Assembly: GCA_041398905.1 (NCBI GenBank)
Contig: JAWKTV010000001.1
Coordinates: forward strand, 593,045-657,044
Direction of reading: 5' to 3'
Source of the DNA: JAWKTV01 sp041398905
Lineage (GTDB): Bacteria > Planctomycetota > Planctomycetia > Planctomycetales > Planctomycetaceae
Length of the DNA stretch: 64,000 nt
Shown here piece by piece: positions 1 through 9,912 of this stretch. Under the pieces are notes generated by a model. It saw only the letters and a list, made by a program, of their open reading frames with translations, had not been told where the DNA came from and ran no database searches. The first letter of the stretch is position 1, and the number at the start of each line of letters is the position of its first letter. A program made the position numbers and the translations under genes.

Positions 1-942
1 CCGCAGCCGTTGCAGGAATGCGAGACGCCTCCCCCGCCGGAAACTTTCGACCCGTTCCTGGAAGGTAACGAGCGGGCGACGCCCCCCGAGATTCTCGCTT
101 ATCGACATCCCGGATCGCAGCCCAACGGCCCGGGCTGGCGAGTTCGGGTTGTTCCCAACAAATTCCCCGCCCTGTCGATCGAAGGCGCCCTGTCCAAGCG
201 CGGGGACGGAATGTACGACACGATGGGCGGCATCGGTGCGCACGAAGTCATCATCGAGTGTCCGCATTTCGAGTCGAATCTCGCCCGGCTCGATGTCGAG
301 AACATTCGCGAAGTGCTCTGGGTCTACCGGGACCGGCTCGTCGATCTCAAGCGGGACTCGCGGCTGGTGCATGGACTGGTCTTCAAGAACTACGGAGCGT
401 CGGCCGGCGCGACAGTTCCGCATGCCCACTCGCAACTCATCGTCAACCCCGTCGTCCCGATCTCGATTCTGGAAGAGATGCAAGGCGCCGAGACGTATTA
501 CCGTTATCGCGGCCGCTGCATCTTCGAGGACATGATCCAGCAGGAACTGGCGGACGACAGCCGGGTCGTCATCGAACATCACGACTTCCTCGTCATTTGC
601 CCATACGCCAGCCGTTTCGCCTTCGAGACGTGGATTCTCCCCAGGCACCATGCCAGCCATTATGAAAACATCCAGAAGCAGGGGATCGAAAGTCTCGGCA
701 GCGTGCTGAAGGAGACGCTGCAAAAGCTGGAGGTCGCGCTCGATGACCCACCCTACAACTACGTGATCCACTCCGCCCCCTTCGACATGCCGGAACTGCC
801 GCAGTTCCGCTGGCACATCGAGATCATCCCCCGCCTCGGCCGCATCGCGGGATTTGAATGGGGCAGCGGCTTCTACATCAACACAGTGCCCCCCGAAGAG
901 GCGGCGAAGTTCCTCCGAAACGTCACGGTCCCCAAGTCGTAA
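1..942 (+). CDS. galT: Galactose-1-phosphate uridylyltransferase, 5' end cut by window edge
   Basis: HIT-superfamily nucleotidyltransferase of the Leloir pathway, which exchanges UMP between UDP-glucose and galactose-1-phosphate in the cytoplasm. The frame is open to base 1, and about 20-30 N-terminal residues that family members normally have are missing, so the true start lies outside the window and the TTG at 10 is not a real start. The active-site motif HAHSQ (about residues 138-142 counted from base 10) matches the GalT HxHxQ loop whose second His carries the UMP. The C-terminal block FRWHIEIIPR is also typical. Odd point: the segment DPFLEGNE stands where many GalT proteins have CPFCxGNE, so both zinc-binding cysteines are replaced. 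The stop codon lies inside a 17-bp tandem duplication. Confidence 0.88.
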   Translation, partial: PQPLQECETPPPPETFDPFLEGNERATPPEILAYRHPGSQPNGPGWRVRVVPNKFPALSIEGALSKRGDGMYDTMGGIGAHEVIIECPHFESNLARLDVENIREVLWVYRDRLVDLKRDSRLVHGLVFKNYGASAGATVPHAHSQLIVNPVVPISILEEMQGAETYYRYRGRCIFEDMIQQELADDSRVVIEHHDFLVICPYASRFAFETWILPRHHASHYENIQKQGIESLGSVLKETLQKLEVALDDPPYNYVIHSAPFDMPELPQFRWHIEIIPRLGRIAGFEWGSGFYINTVPPEEAAKFLRNVTVPKS

Positions 943-958
943 CGGTCCCCAAGTCGTA
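925..958. repeat. 17-bp exact tandem duplication across the galT stop
   Basis: The 17-mer acggtccccaagtcgta occurs at 925-941 and again immediately at 942-958. The first copy encodes the last residues of GalT (Thr-Val-Pro-Lys-Ser) and supplies most of the stop codon, and the second copy is just downstream. It looks like a recent slippage or duplication event, or an assembly stutter. It does not alter the protein. Confidence 0.85.
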
Positions 959-1122
959 GCATTGATCGCCCGCGATTCTTCGGCAGGCTGCCGACAGAAG
1001 CACCAACGACAATCGCTCGGACGTCCTCGCCAGGATGCTTTGGCCATCGCGCGATCCGCAGCCGGGGCTTGAACTCTCAGAACCTCGCTCCTTGCGAATT
1101 TCCGTGAGATGCGGCGATACGA

Positions 1123-2710
1123 TCACTGTGGAATCAGCGAGGCGGCTTCGCTCATGTACTTGGCACCCGCGTCGTAGTCCTCCGGCTTCGCCTCCGGACC
1201 GGCCGCGAGGATCTTCCGCAAATGCCCTTCGGCGTGTGTCACGCCTTCTTTCACGTCCACCAGCCACAGAATCCGCTGCGCCAGCGGTACCTTGATGCCC
1301 TGGCTGTTCACGATCGGCGAGAGTTCCGCCATCGCCTTGTCGAGCACTGGCTGCGCCTCCTTTTGCAGCGTGACCCAGTCTGTTTGTGGAGCCTCGCTCT
1401 CGCGCAGCTTCAGCGTCTTTTGCCAGACCTGCGTCAACGATTGGTAATGGTCAATCCCTGGCGTACCTCCCAGCAGGCCAGGCAGGAATTTCAGTCCCAG
1501 TACCAACAACCCCACGCGAGCACCGCCAATGCGGGTTTGCTCGCGCCTGCGGAAGCTCCCTGCATCCGCTCGAACAATCCACCGATATTGATGGACGGCA
1601 GGCTGATGGATCGCTTCTTCGGCGCGCGGAGGGTGCGAAGCTCGCCATCGACGGCGCTGAGCGTGCGGGGGAACCCACTGGTGCCGGCGATAGCATGGCT
1701 GGGGGCGGCGGACTGGCAGGCGACTCGGGCGGTTGGAAACCGGCCGCAGCGGGCGATGGCGACACTGACGGCTGATGCGCCGCGAGATCGTCTCCACTTC
1801 GCTTCTGACTCTTCACGTCGGACGCCGGCGACGATGATGGACGTTTAAACCTCTTGGCCGCCCGCTCTTCCGCCTTCTCAAAGAAGTCGCCCCATTGATC
1901 CTTCGGCTGTGACTCGGCGGCCTTCTGTTGTTCGGCCGCGGGAACTGCTGCTGGCCGCGCGATGGCTGCTGACTCGACTGGACTGTCGCGATGCTCGAGC
2001 TGCTGACCTCCCGCAGCCGACTGCGCCGCCAGTCCGACGATCGAACGTTGTTTCAACAGGTCGTCAAACAACCCAACAGCGGTGCCCGCACGCACCCAGG
2101 CCCCCTTTTCGCCCTCGCGAATGCGATCGCGATCCGTCAACTTGCCGACGGCGACACGCGCCCGCAGCTTGTCCCAACTGACCGGCCCGCGGGGCTTTCC
2201 CCGCTTCTCGTAGTACCACTGGCCAGCTTCACTCTCAGCGGTGATCGGCTCGCCAGCAGTCTCGCCAGCAGCAGAAGCAAACAGGCCAACAATCGACCCG
2301 GCCGGCTCCCAGGCTCCCTCCTTGCCAAGCCGCACTTCATCGCTGGCGGACAGGTTGCCGTCGGCCACCATCTCACAAAGTTCGTTGAACTCCATCGGTC
2401 CCAGCTCTTCACCCAGCGTGCGGCAAAACCAGCCGCGACGCGAATCGTCACCCCCGGACGCAGTCCAGGAGTCGGCGGTGCTGTTGCCCGCGACCGAGGC
2501 CAACATGGAAGCCAGCTCATCGTCCAGTTCCGGCGCGTCCGCAACGGTCGATTGCGACACCACCTCGCCCGCTCGTACCCAGTCGTTCGTTCCGCTGCGA
2601 ACTTCGTCGCTGGTGCCAAGATCGCCCTGACGCACCATCTCTTCCAGCACCGTCCGCGAGACCGGCCCGAACTCCTCGCCCAATACTCGATAGAACCACT
2701 GCTCTGACAT
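1123..2710 (-). CDS. Membrane protein with three GYF_2 (DUF4339) domains, frame broken
   Basis: Starts at the ATG of MSEQWFYR (2710), not at the longer upstream ATG, because the GYF_2 fold begins there. Three GYF_2 modules are visible, at about residues 4-50 (WFYRVLGEEFGPVS), 95-140 (WFCRTLGEELGPM) and 165-215 (WYYEKRGKPRGPVS). They are followed by a proline/serine/alanine-rich linker and, in another frame, one hydrophobic segment (GLLVLGLKFLPGLLGG) and a helical tail of about 110 residues ending at 1123. The frame must shift twice to join these parts: near the G5 run at 1667-1671, and again at about 1510-1550. Planctomycete GYF_2 proteins are usually cytoplasmic sensor-like domains tethered to a membrane segment, and no specific ligand is known. 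The gene is convergent with galT. The function is not assigned. Confidence 0.7.
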
Positions 2711-3365
2711 GTCGCGAAACCTGTTGGCGCGTTGTTGCCTATCAAACACTGTTCAATCGATCGCCCGCCTCGATACAACCGCCACCGCGACCCAACCCCG
2801 GCACTGAGCAAGGCCACGAAACGGTTCGAGTCCGAGCCGGACCCGCTAAGCACACGACCCCCGATGCGCGCCGTGTATCGACCACCGTGGCCATCCCCGT
2901 TCGGACTCCCCCGAAATGCCCAAACTCAGTATGCCTGCGGCACGGGTGCCACTTCAACCTGTTTCCGCAACAACCTGCCAAGACTCCCAAGCATGGGATA
3001 CACGATCGTCGCTCTGCGAATCTTGACAGCCTGTCGAGAAACTCGTGGGCTGGACTTCCAGCCGGGGACGGGGGACTCAATCTCCTGAGATGTTCTGCCG
3101 CGAGATCATCGGCGGCATGCGGACGGTACCTTCCTCGGCAGGCTGTTGAGACGCTGCGGCTACGATTCGCGGCGGAAATGTTCGCTTGATCATGCGGGCA
3201 CGGTTGCCTCACCAACGGTCATGCATCCGAACGTTGATGTGAATCTGGTGGATTGGTCATGCTGCGTGACTTGATCTTCACGGCCGTCCGCCAACGATAG
3301 CCGCTGAACCAAGTCGATCCCTCGATCACTCCGCCCGGCCCGTCACCCTGTTGTTCGCTCCACTC
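2711..3365. other. 655-bp gap between divergent genes, nothing recognised
   Basis: This lies between the start of the GYF_2 gene (minus) and surE (plus), so it should hold both promoters. The minus-strand ORF at 2742-3215 has no domain or signal and a composition (Arg, Cys, Pro rich) typical of a chance frame in GC-rich DNA. A cctcggcagg element is at 3133-3142. No convincing -10/-35 pair, tRNA or hairpin was seen. Confidence 0.5.
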
Positions 3366-4056
3366 ATGCAACTGCTCCTGACAAATGATGACGGCATCGA
3401 CGCCCCCGGCCTGGCGACACTGGCAGAGGTGGCCGCGGCCCATAGCGACATTATATTGGTGGCCCCCGCCGCCGAGCAGTCGGGCGTTGGCCATCGCGTC
3501 ACCGACAAACAGCCAATTCGCGTGCATAAACATCAGTTGAGCCGTTTCGCCGTCGAAGGGACGCCCGCCGACTGCGCTCGCCTGGGACTGTTGCACCTGG
3601 CTCCGGGAACGCACTGGCTGCTCTCGGGAATCAACGCGGGTGGCAATTTGGGCAGCGACATCTACATGTCGGGAACTGTCGCCGCCGCCCGCGAGGCCGC
3701 GCTGCTCGGCTACCCGGCGATCGCGCTCTCGCAGTACCGCTTCTTCGTCGATCGCCCCTGCAACTGGTCGCGTGCTGCGCGTTGGGCGGCCAGGGTGGTG
3801 AACGAGCTGTTCGCCCTGCCGATCGCTGCTGGTGAGTTCTGGAACGTCAACTTCCCAGATCCCGAAGCGGATGATGCCGAGCCGGACCTGGTGGTTTGCC
3901 CGGTCGACAGCGGGCACCACGCTGTCGCGTTCGAAAATACCGCAGCGGGCTTCCTTTACAGCGCGCTATCGCGACCGCCGCCACGACGCCGGCGGCGACG
4001 TCGCCACCTGCTTCGGCGGAGCCATCGCCGTCTCGAAGCTGACGACCCGCTCCTGA
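3366..4056 (+). CDS. surE: 5'/3'-nucleotidase SurE, frame broken near the 3' end
   Basis: Stationary-phase survival phosphatase that dephosphorylates nucleoside monophosphates. The start is the ATG at 3366 (MQLLLTNDDGIDAPG), because the metal-binding NDDGI motif is always within the first dozen residues. The loop SGINAGGNLGSDIYMSGTV, with its conserved Asn and Ser, is present. The reading frame is good to about 3960 (GFLYS), then continues in the +1 frame as ARYRDRRHDAGGDVATCFGG and ends in SKLTTRS at 4056. A single extra base or two missing bases at 3955-3965 accounts for it. Corrected length is about 230 residues, close to the usual 240-260. Followed by a non-coding stretch, so probably monocistronic. 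Confidence 0.85.
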
Positions 4057-4425
4057 CGGTACCGCCAGTTCGCGTGCTCGGCAGTCGTCGACCCACAGGC
4101 TCCCTGTCTTGGCCGATCAAGGATGCCGGCGCCTTCGCCCCTCAATCCGCCTGCCGCAACCGCTGACGGGAGTGCACGGCTCATGTCGCCGCAAAGCTCG
4201 TGATAGTAGCGATTTCGGGAGTCCCTCAAACCGCTGATGACGCTCCGGCTGCCGCGTCCGCGGCAGCGGCGGACTCGAAAAAACTTGAAGAGAAATCTCG
4301 AATTCGACTGGTCGTGGAGATTCCGCGGTCTAAAACATGGGTGAACGTTTTGAACGTTTCCGCTTGCCGGCCGTCGCTGGTGAGGTGGAGTCAAGGCAAC
4401 ACTTTTCTTTGTAGGGAGCGAGTCA
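4057..4425. other. Intergenic region upstream of the fasciclin gene with a GC hairpin
   Basis: About 370 bp with no coding signal. It contains a 9-bp perfect inverted repeat (gctgccgcg at 4248-4256, cgcggcagc at 4259-4267, 2-nt spacer), which could be part of a surE terminator, although no T-run follows on the plus strand. The stretch after it is A-rich (about 4277-4300). The fasciclin promoter should lie downstream of the hairpin. Confidence 0.4.
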
Positions 4426-5329
4426 ATGAAGGTCAGGAATCTTGCGAGTTGGGTGCTGGCTGCGGTGCTGGTGGTGGCCGGGCAGGTGCAGGCCGCCGAG
4501 AAGATGGACATCGTTGAAACGGCGGTCAGCGCCGGATCCTTCAAGACGCTGGCGGCGGCTCTGGAGGCGGCCGACCTCGTGAAGGCTCTGCAGGGAGAGG
4601 GCCCGTTCACCGTCTTCGCCCCGACGGACGAGGCGTTCGCCAAGCTGCCGAAAGGGACGGTCGAGAGTCTGCTGAAGCCCGAAAACCGCGCGGCCCTGGT
4701 CGGGCGTACTGACCTACCACGTGGTGCCTGGTCAGGTGATGGCGGCGGATGTGGTCAAGGTGAAGGGGGCGACGACGCTGAACGGGCAACGCGTTGACGT
4801 GGCCGTGTCGGACAACGGTGTGAAGGTCGACGCCGCAAACGTGGTGAAGACCGATATCGCCTGCACGAACGGAGTGATTCATGTCATCGACACGGTGATT
4901 CTGCCGGCCTCGAAGGACATTCCGACGACGGCTACCGAGGCGGGTCAGTTCAAGACGCTGCTGGCCGCCGCGAAGGCAGCCGGACTGGTCGGGGCCCTGT
5001 CGGGCGAAGGCCCGCTGACCGTGTTCGCTCCGACGGACGAAGCGTTCGCGAAGCTCCCGGAAGGGACGGTCGCGAACCTGCTGAAGCCGGAAAACAAGGA
5101 GCAACTGGTGGCGATCCTGAAGTACCACGTGGTGAGTGGTCGGGTTTACTCCGAGGCTGCAATCGCCGCCAAGCACGCTGAAACCTTGAACGGGGCCGAG
5201 ATCATGATCTCGCAAACCGACAACGGCGCGACCGTGAACGGGGCGAATCTCGTCCTGACCGATCTCGACGCCTCGAACGGAGTGATTCACGTCATCGATC
5301 AGGTGATCCTGCCGCCGTCGAAGAAGTAG
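4426..5329 (+). CDS. Secreted protein with two fasciclin (FAS1) domains, frame broken
   Basis: The start at 4426 is preceded by a Shine-Dalgarno-like tagggagcg. Residues 1-23 form a Sec signal peptide (MKVRNLASWVLAAVLVVAGQ, then VQA). Two FAS1 domains follow, each with the family blocks GPFTVFAPTDEAFAKLP or GPLTVFAPTDEAFAKLP and NGVIHVIDxVILP. FAS1 domains mediate adhesion or cell-surface interactions, and the location is inferred to be extracytoplasmic. The first domain is interrupted where KPENRAALVG should run into VLTYHVVPGQVMAADVV. One surplus G in the run at 4702-4704 explains the shift exactly. The two domains are very alike, suggesting an internal duplication. A hairpin terminator candidate lies about 95 bp downstream. 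Confidence 0.87.
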
Positions 5330-5423
5330 GCCGTCTCGTAGGCTCTAAGCGGACGCCGATTGCTGCGATGTGATGTTGCTGTCGCAAAGTAGCAACAAAC
5401 GGAATCCGCCACAGAGGCCGTTC

Positions 5424-5461
5424 GGTTGGCCGATCGCACATCCCGATGCGATCGGCTGACC
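5424..5461 (+). terminator. Hairpin terminator candidate after the fasciclin gene
   Basis: A 15-bp stem (ggttggccgatcgca at 5424-5438, tgcgatcggctgacc at 5447-5461, two G-T pairs) with an 8-nt loop. It is followed on the plus strand, after a short spacer, by the T-rich stretch ctctttccttttaa. It sits between the convergent fasciclin and PDZ genes, the expected place for a terminator. The T-tract begins some 10 nt after the stem, so rho-independent function is probable rather than certain. Confidence 0.5.
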
Positions 5462-5563
5462 GGAACGGCTCTTTCCTTTTAACCAGCCATGCGGACGTCG
5501 GTAGCGGGGCTGCCGGCAACTGCGCCATCCGCGACACTTCACGGGGCGATACCCGACCGTCGA

Positions 5564-6640
5564 TCATTGTTGGGGCTGTCGCAGCTTCTGAATCACGCGA
5601 CTGCGGGCACCGCCGGACTGCTCCAACTGCTGCTGCCACGCCTGCATCTGTTGCTGAGTCGGATCCGCTCCATTCAGCTCGGTGTAGACGTTGCGAAGGT
5701 ACTGCTGAGGATCGTTCTGATGGCGGTCATCGTATTCGGAGCTGCCCAGCAGGTAGGTCTGCACGTCGGCGAGTGATCGACCCGACTGGAGATGGTTCTG
5801 CCATGTCGCGAGTTCCTGTGCGGTGGGGTCGCGGCGGAGGTAGCTGCGGTACCATTGCCGAATCTGGTCATAGGGAATGGCCACGTTGCCGCCCCCTGGC
5901 AGCGGCGCGGTTGCTGCCTGCAACACCAGCGCGACCGGCTGCTGATTCGCGCCGGGCACAACGATGGCGGGATTCACAGACCTCTGCAGCACCCTCCCGC
6001 GATCGACCAGTTCCGCCTCGATCGCGTAACGGTGTCCGGGAAAAACTTGATTGGCGGTGTAAGGCAGTTCGAATGCGATCGGATTCCCGCCCTTGGCCGG
6101 GACCGTCGTCTGGGCGACGATGGCGGACCCCCATTGATTGTGGCTGGCGTCCCGCATGGTGACTTGCAGCACCGTCTGTCGACTGAGGTTCACCAGACCG
6201 GTCAGCATCGCCGTCCCTCGGATCACTGAACCGCTCGCGGCCATCGAGATGTTCGTCGACTGCAGTCCACCGCGAGCCGTCAGCACCAGCATCGAGATGT
6301 CACCGTTCGGCCCCACATGCTGCGCGACTTCGTCGCCCAGGTCGACCAGCCGCCCATCGACGTAACCGACCTGATGACCGGCGACGGCCAGGATTCGGTC
6401 ACCGACCGAGAACCCGACGTTCGCGGCCACACTGCCGGGCAGTACCTGCGTCACGACAACGCCAGTTTGCGTGTTCTGCACAGCGACGCCAAGCTGCCAG
6501 CGGTTGGGCTGTTGCCAGCCCCCCTGTCCTGTCGGCGGGCGGATCCATTGCGCGTCGGCGTTCGATACGCAGATTCCGAGCAATGCAAGGTTCATCCCAA
6601 CAGTCAACATGGCACAGCGGCCGAAGCAATCGCTCATCAT
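5564..6640 (-). CDS. Exported PDZ-domain protein with YbaY-like and DUF4214 domains
   Basis: I take the ATG at 6640 (MMSDCFGRCAML), which has cagggagt upstream and begins a signal peptide ending near NADAQW. The longer ORF start has no such features. Domains in order, counted from 6640: PDZ at about residues 50-135 (WQLGVAVQNTQTGVVV, with a VGDRILAVAG groove), a beta-sandwich segment resembling YbaY/lipoprotein-type chaperone domains at about 140-245, and a DUF4214-like helical domain at about 258-350 (YRSYLRRDPTAQELATW). The C-terminal 20 residues are Gln-rich. Likely periplasmic or surface-associated. PDZ here probably binds peptide C-termini, but no protease domain is present. Convergent with the fasciclin gene. 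Confidence 0.72.
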   Translation of the reverse strand: MMSDCFGRCAMLTVGMNLALLGICVSNADAQWIRPPTGQGGWQQPNRWQLGVAVQNTQTGVVVTQVLPGSVAANVGFSVGDRILAVAGHQVGYVDGRLVDLGDEVAQHVGPNGDISMLVLTARGGLQSTNISMAASGSVIRGTAMLTGLVNLSRQTVLQVTMRDASHNQWGSAIVAQTTVPAKGGNPIAFELPYTANQVFPGHRYAIEAELVDRGRVLQRSVNPAIVVPGANQQPVALVLQAATAPLPGGGNVAIPYDQIRQWYRSYLRRDPTAQELATWQNHLQSGRSLADVQTYLLGSSEYDDRHQNDPQQYLRNVYTELNGADPTQQQMQAWQQQLEQSGGARSRVIQKLRQPQQ

Positions 6641-6824
6641 CTGGATGACTCCCTGAGAAGACCATTGAGCGTCGCCAGGCTCGCAGATGCTGGAATGACG
6701 GCTCAAACAACTGTCTGGTTCGGTGTTGTTAGCGGCGGAGTTCGCGGTTTCGCCCCGCCCATTCGACTCGTGACTCGGCGGGCCGCTCGATCCTTCATGA
6801 ACCTCCGACGACCATCGGCCCGGC

Positions 6825-7823
6825 TCACTTCAACTGATTCCATCCGAGTCGATCATACTGTTCCAGCAACTCCGCTCTGGAAAGTGGCTGGAAGCCATCC
6901 TTGACCACGTCCTCCTGTCCACTCCGGCTCAGCACATAACGCATGAACTCTTCGACGAGAGAAGACTTCATCCCTTGCTCGTTAAGCACCACAACGATTG
7001 AGAGCGGCCGGGTCAGCGGATACTGGCCGCTCGCGATCGAATCAGGCTCGAGATGCCTCGGCGTTTCGGTCGCCCGCCGCGACAATGCCAGCGCCCGCAC
7101 GGTCTCCGATTGGGCATGCGCGCGGCTGACGACGCCGATCGCCGTCCGGTCCTGAGCCACCGCCTCGACGATACGCGAATGAGATCCATGCGTCTGGGCA
7201 GACGCGAAGGACGCATCTCCCAGCACCAGCGCCGCGAACTGTCCGCGCGAGCCAGAATTCTCGTCGGGGAGGTAACGGTTGACCGGTGCCTCGGCCCACT
7301 CGCCTTCCAGTCCGATGTTCCCCCATGTCACGGCGGCTCCGTCCGTGGCGGCGAACAATGTCCGCAATTCCTCTAATGTCAGGTGCGTGATCGGGTTCTC
7401 CGGATGCACGATCACCGCGACGGCGTCGATCGCCACCTGCACCGCCACGATTCGCTCTCCCGGATGCGCCTTGGCGAAGTTCGCTTGCTCGGCTTCATCG
7501 AGACTTCGGCTCAGCAACCCCACCGCCGGTCGTTCGCCGGCGAGCCGATCGAACGCGGTCTCTGAGCCGCGAACATCGAGTTCGGACTCGAACTCGGGAT
7601 GCAAGTGCTGAAAGCCATCGGTCCAGACGGTGGCCAGTTGCCCCATCGTCCGTGAGCCGCTCAGCGACAGGCTCCCGCCGACGAGGTCGCGAGGCAGGTA
7701 GGGGTCCGCGGGGGAAACCGCCCCAGGACTCGCCGCCGGCCCCTCCACCACCTGTGCGGCCAACATCGCCGGCAGCGAAACAGCCACGCCGCACAATACA
7801 ACAGACATTCGGGTGAGTTGCAT
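6825..7823 (-). CDS. PstS-like periplasmic substrate-binding protein (orphan)
   Basis: PBP-superfamily protein of the phosphate-binding type. The sequence has a signal peptide (MQLTRMSVVLCGVAVSLP), then SLSLSGSRTMGQLATVW, matching the family SGSxTxxPL region, and the block ENSGSRGQFAALVLGD, matching the second anion-binding loop (SGTRxxF). Start: the perfect aggagg at 7831-7836 lies directly against the first ATG (7829) but six bases before the second ATG at 7823, which I therefore prefer. No PstC/A/B genes are in the window, so it may serve as a phosphate sensor or scavenger, or partner with a distant transporter. Ligand identity is inferred from the family only. Confidence 0.75.
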   Translation of the reverse strand: MQLTRMSVVLCGVAVSLPAMLAAQVVEGPAASPGAVSPADPYLPRDLVGGSLSLSGSRTMGQLATVWTDGFQHLHPEFESELDVRGSETAFDRLAGERPAVGLLSRSLDEAEQANFAKAHPGERIVAVQVAIDAVAVIVHPENPITHLTLEELRTLFAATDGAAVTWGNIGLEGEWAEAPVNRYLPDENSGSRGQFAALVLGDASFASAQTHGSHSRIVEAVAQDRTAIGVVSRAHAQSETVRALALSRRATETPRHLEPDSIASGQYPLTRPLSIVVVLNEQGMKSSLVEEFMRYVLSRSGQEDVVKDGFQPLSRAELLEQYDRLGWNQLK

Positions 7824-7830
7824 TCGCATC

Positions 7831-7836
7831 CTCCTG
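7831..7836 (-). promoter_or_regulatory. Consensus ribosome binding site deciding the PstS-like start
   Basis: On the minus strand AGGAGG is followed by ATGCGAATG. The spacing is zero to the first ATG and six nucleotides to the second, which favours initiation at 7823. Confidence 0.7.
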
Positions 7837-8215
7837 AGGGGACTGAGGCCATCACACGCACTTGCAGTCTACAAACTCCCTCTCCCGATCGCCGCGCCAG
7901 CCGGTCGCGGGACAGGAACACCCTTCTCGTTGCTATCGGCAGACTCGACGTGGATCGCGGGAACGCGCCCCGCGAATGCTTCCCATCACGTCGCTAACGC
8001 TCACCACGGGGACTGCCTGCGGAGCGTCTTTGGTGACAAGCCGATGTGAAATTGTCTGGACACGGGAGTACTCACTCGCTGGCGCCGCGTGCTGGTATGG
8101 GAACCATCACGTGCGCGCCAAGATCCGCCAATGGTCCGTGCCGATCCTGAGGATGCTGGAGCGCGCGGACATCGCGATGCCAATTGGCTTCGACATGCCC
8201 GGCGTGCGGCGACGG
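7837..8215. other. Intergenic gap between glyS and the PstS-like gene
   Basis: About 380 bp between the glyS stop and the PstS-like gene, both on the minus strand. ORFs on either strand here are short and without recognisable motifs. I see no clear terminator hairpin, tRNA or repeat. Confidence 0.4.
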
Positions 8216-9912
8216 TCACTTCCCGCGGAGTCGTCGCGAGATTTCGTCGACCACTTCGTCAGTCGGCAGGCGAACCTGTTCCAGGGTGTCGCGGTCGCGC
8301 AGCGTCACCGTTCCGTCGGACATCGTGTCGGGGTCGACGGTGATGCACCACGGGGTGCCGATCTCGTCCTGACGACGATACCGCTTGCCGATGGCCGCCT
8401 GTTCGTCGTAGGTCGTCGCGATGCCGGCGTCACGAAGGGCGCGATAGATCTCCTTCGCCTTCTCCGGCTGTCCGTCCTTCTTGACCAGCGGAAAGACGGC
8501 CACCTTGATCGGGGCGAGACGCGGGTGAAACCGCATCACCACGCGGGTCTGCATCTGACCCTTGTCGTCCGGAGCCTCATCCTCGTAGTACGCTTCACAC
8601 AAGAAGGCCAGCGTCCCGCGGTCCGCCCCGGCCGATGGCTCGATCACGTGCGGCACATACCGCTCGCGCGTCTGGTCGTCGAAGTAGCTCAGGTCCTTCC
8701 CGCTGCCCCGCCACTTCGGCTGGTCGTTCTCGTCGGTCTCGACCACCAGCTTGCCGTTCTCGTTCTTCAGCTTCCCTTCCATGTGCGAACGCAGGTCGAA
8801 ATCACCACGGTGGGCGACCCCTTCCAACTCGCCGTACTCCCCCTCGTCGAGGAACGGGAACGCGTACTCAATGTCGGCTGTGCCGCACGAATAATGCGCG
8901 AGTTCCGACGCCTCGTGTTCGCGAAGCTGCAGCTTGTCGCTGCGGATGCCGAGGTCGGTATACCACTGGAACCGGCGGTTCCGCCAATACTCGTACCACT
9001 TCGGCGACTCACTGGGCTGGCAGAAGAACTCGATCTCCATCTGCTCGAACTCGCGGGAACGGAAGGTGAAATTCCGCGGCGTGATCTCGTTGCGGAAGCT
9101 CTTGCCGATCTGGCAGATGCCGAACGGCACCTTCACACGGGTCGAGTCACAGACATTCTTGAAGTTGACGAAGATCCCGCGGTCTCGGGACGGAGGTATG
9201 CCGCGTCCGCCTCGGTGCCAAGGGCGCCAAGGATGGTCTTCATCATCAGGTTGAAGTCGCGCGGCTCGGTGAGTGTGCCAGGCCTGGTCGCATCCGGGCC
9301 GAGCACGTTGTCCAGGCTGTCAGCATCGGTGATCGGCCGCAGTCCGGGGTACGGTTCAGCGGGGGTGACGGTTGCTACGCTTCCGGCTGGGAAGCCAAGT
9401 CCGCCATGCGGGCCAGTGCCGAATTCGATCTTGTCGAGGTATTTGCGCTTCAGGTCAAAGACTTTGAGCGCCTGATCTTCAACAGCCGCCAGTCCCTCCT
9501 CCAGATCAAGCATCGTGGTCACAAAGACCCGTCGCCCCTCATAGCTCGCCCAGCGGCCCTTGATGTGATCGAAGCGGTAACGTCCTTTCGTTTCGCGGCA
9601 GTCGACCATCTTGTCCACGAACAGGTCATAGTGCCCGCTGCACTTCCAAACCTGCGGGTGCATGAGGATCGTCGTTTCAATACCGACCATCTGGTAGGTG
9701 GCAGGGGCACCCTCGGAGCGTCCAGCGAATCATGTCGCGAGACCATGTCCTCCCACCACGCATTGCGGACGTTCCGCTTCAGTTCGGTCCCCAGCGGTCC
9801 GTAGTCCCAAAAGCCCTGAATGCCGCCGTAGATTTCGGAACTCTGAAGATGAAGCCCGCCGCTTGCAGAGGGCGACGATCTTGTCCATCAACGTGGTTGA
9901 TTCCTGGGCCAT
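8216..9912 (-). CDS. glyS: Glycyl-tRNA synthetase (class II, homodimeric type), four frame breaks
   Basis: Charges tRNA-Gly and is normally essential. The protein starts MAQESTTLMDKIVALCKRR at 9912 and continues through GGIQGFWDYGPLGTELKR, MVGIETTILMHPQVWKCSGH and ITPRNFTFRSREFEQMEIEF, then the anticodon-binding domain (LAPIKVAVFPLVKK) to the end at 8216. Four indels break the frame. A lost G and a lost C occur near 9861 and 9850 (RRGFIFQSSEIYGG is restored by adding them). A lost G occurs near 9713 (DAPEGAPATYQMVG). About four bases are lost near 9175 (ETA-GIFVNFKNVCDSTRV, where homologues read ETAQGIF). With these fixed the length is about 567 residues, normal for the eukaryote/archaea-like bacterial GlyRS. 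Since the gene should be essential, sequence error is the likeliest cause. Confidence 0.88.

Noticed and set aside
2821..2860. ggttcgagtc, similar to a tRNA T-arm
   Set aside because: No acceptor, D-arm or anticodon arm can be built around it.
2742..3215. 157-codon minus-strand ORF in the 655-bp gap
   Set aside because: Random-looking composition, no SD sequence and no domain. Kept as non-coding.
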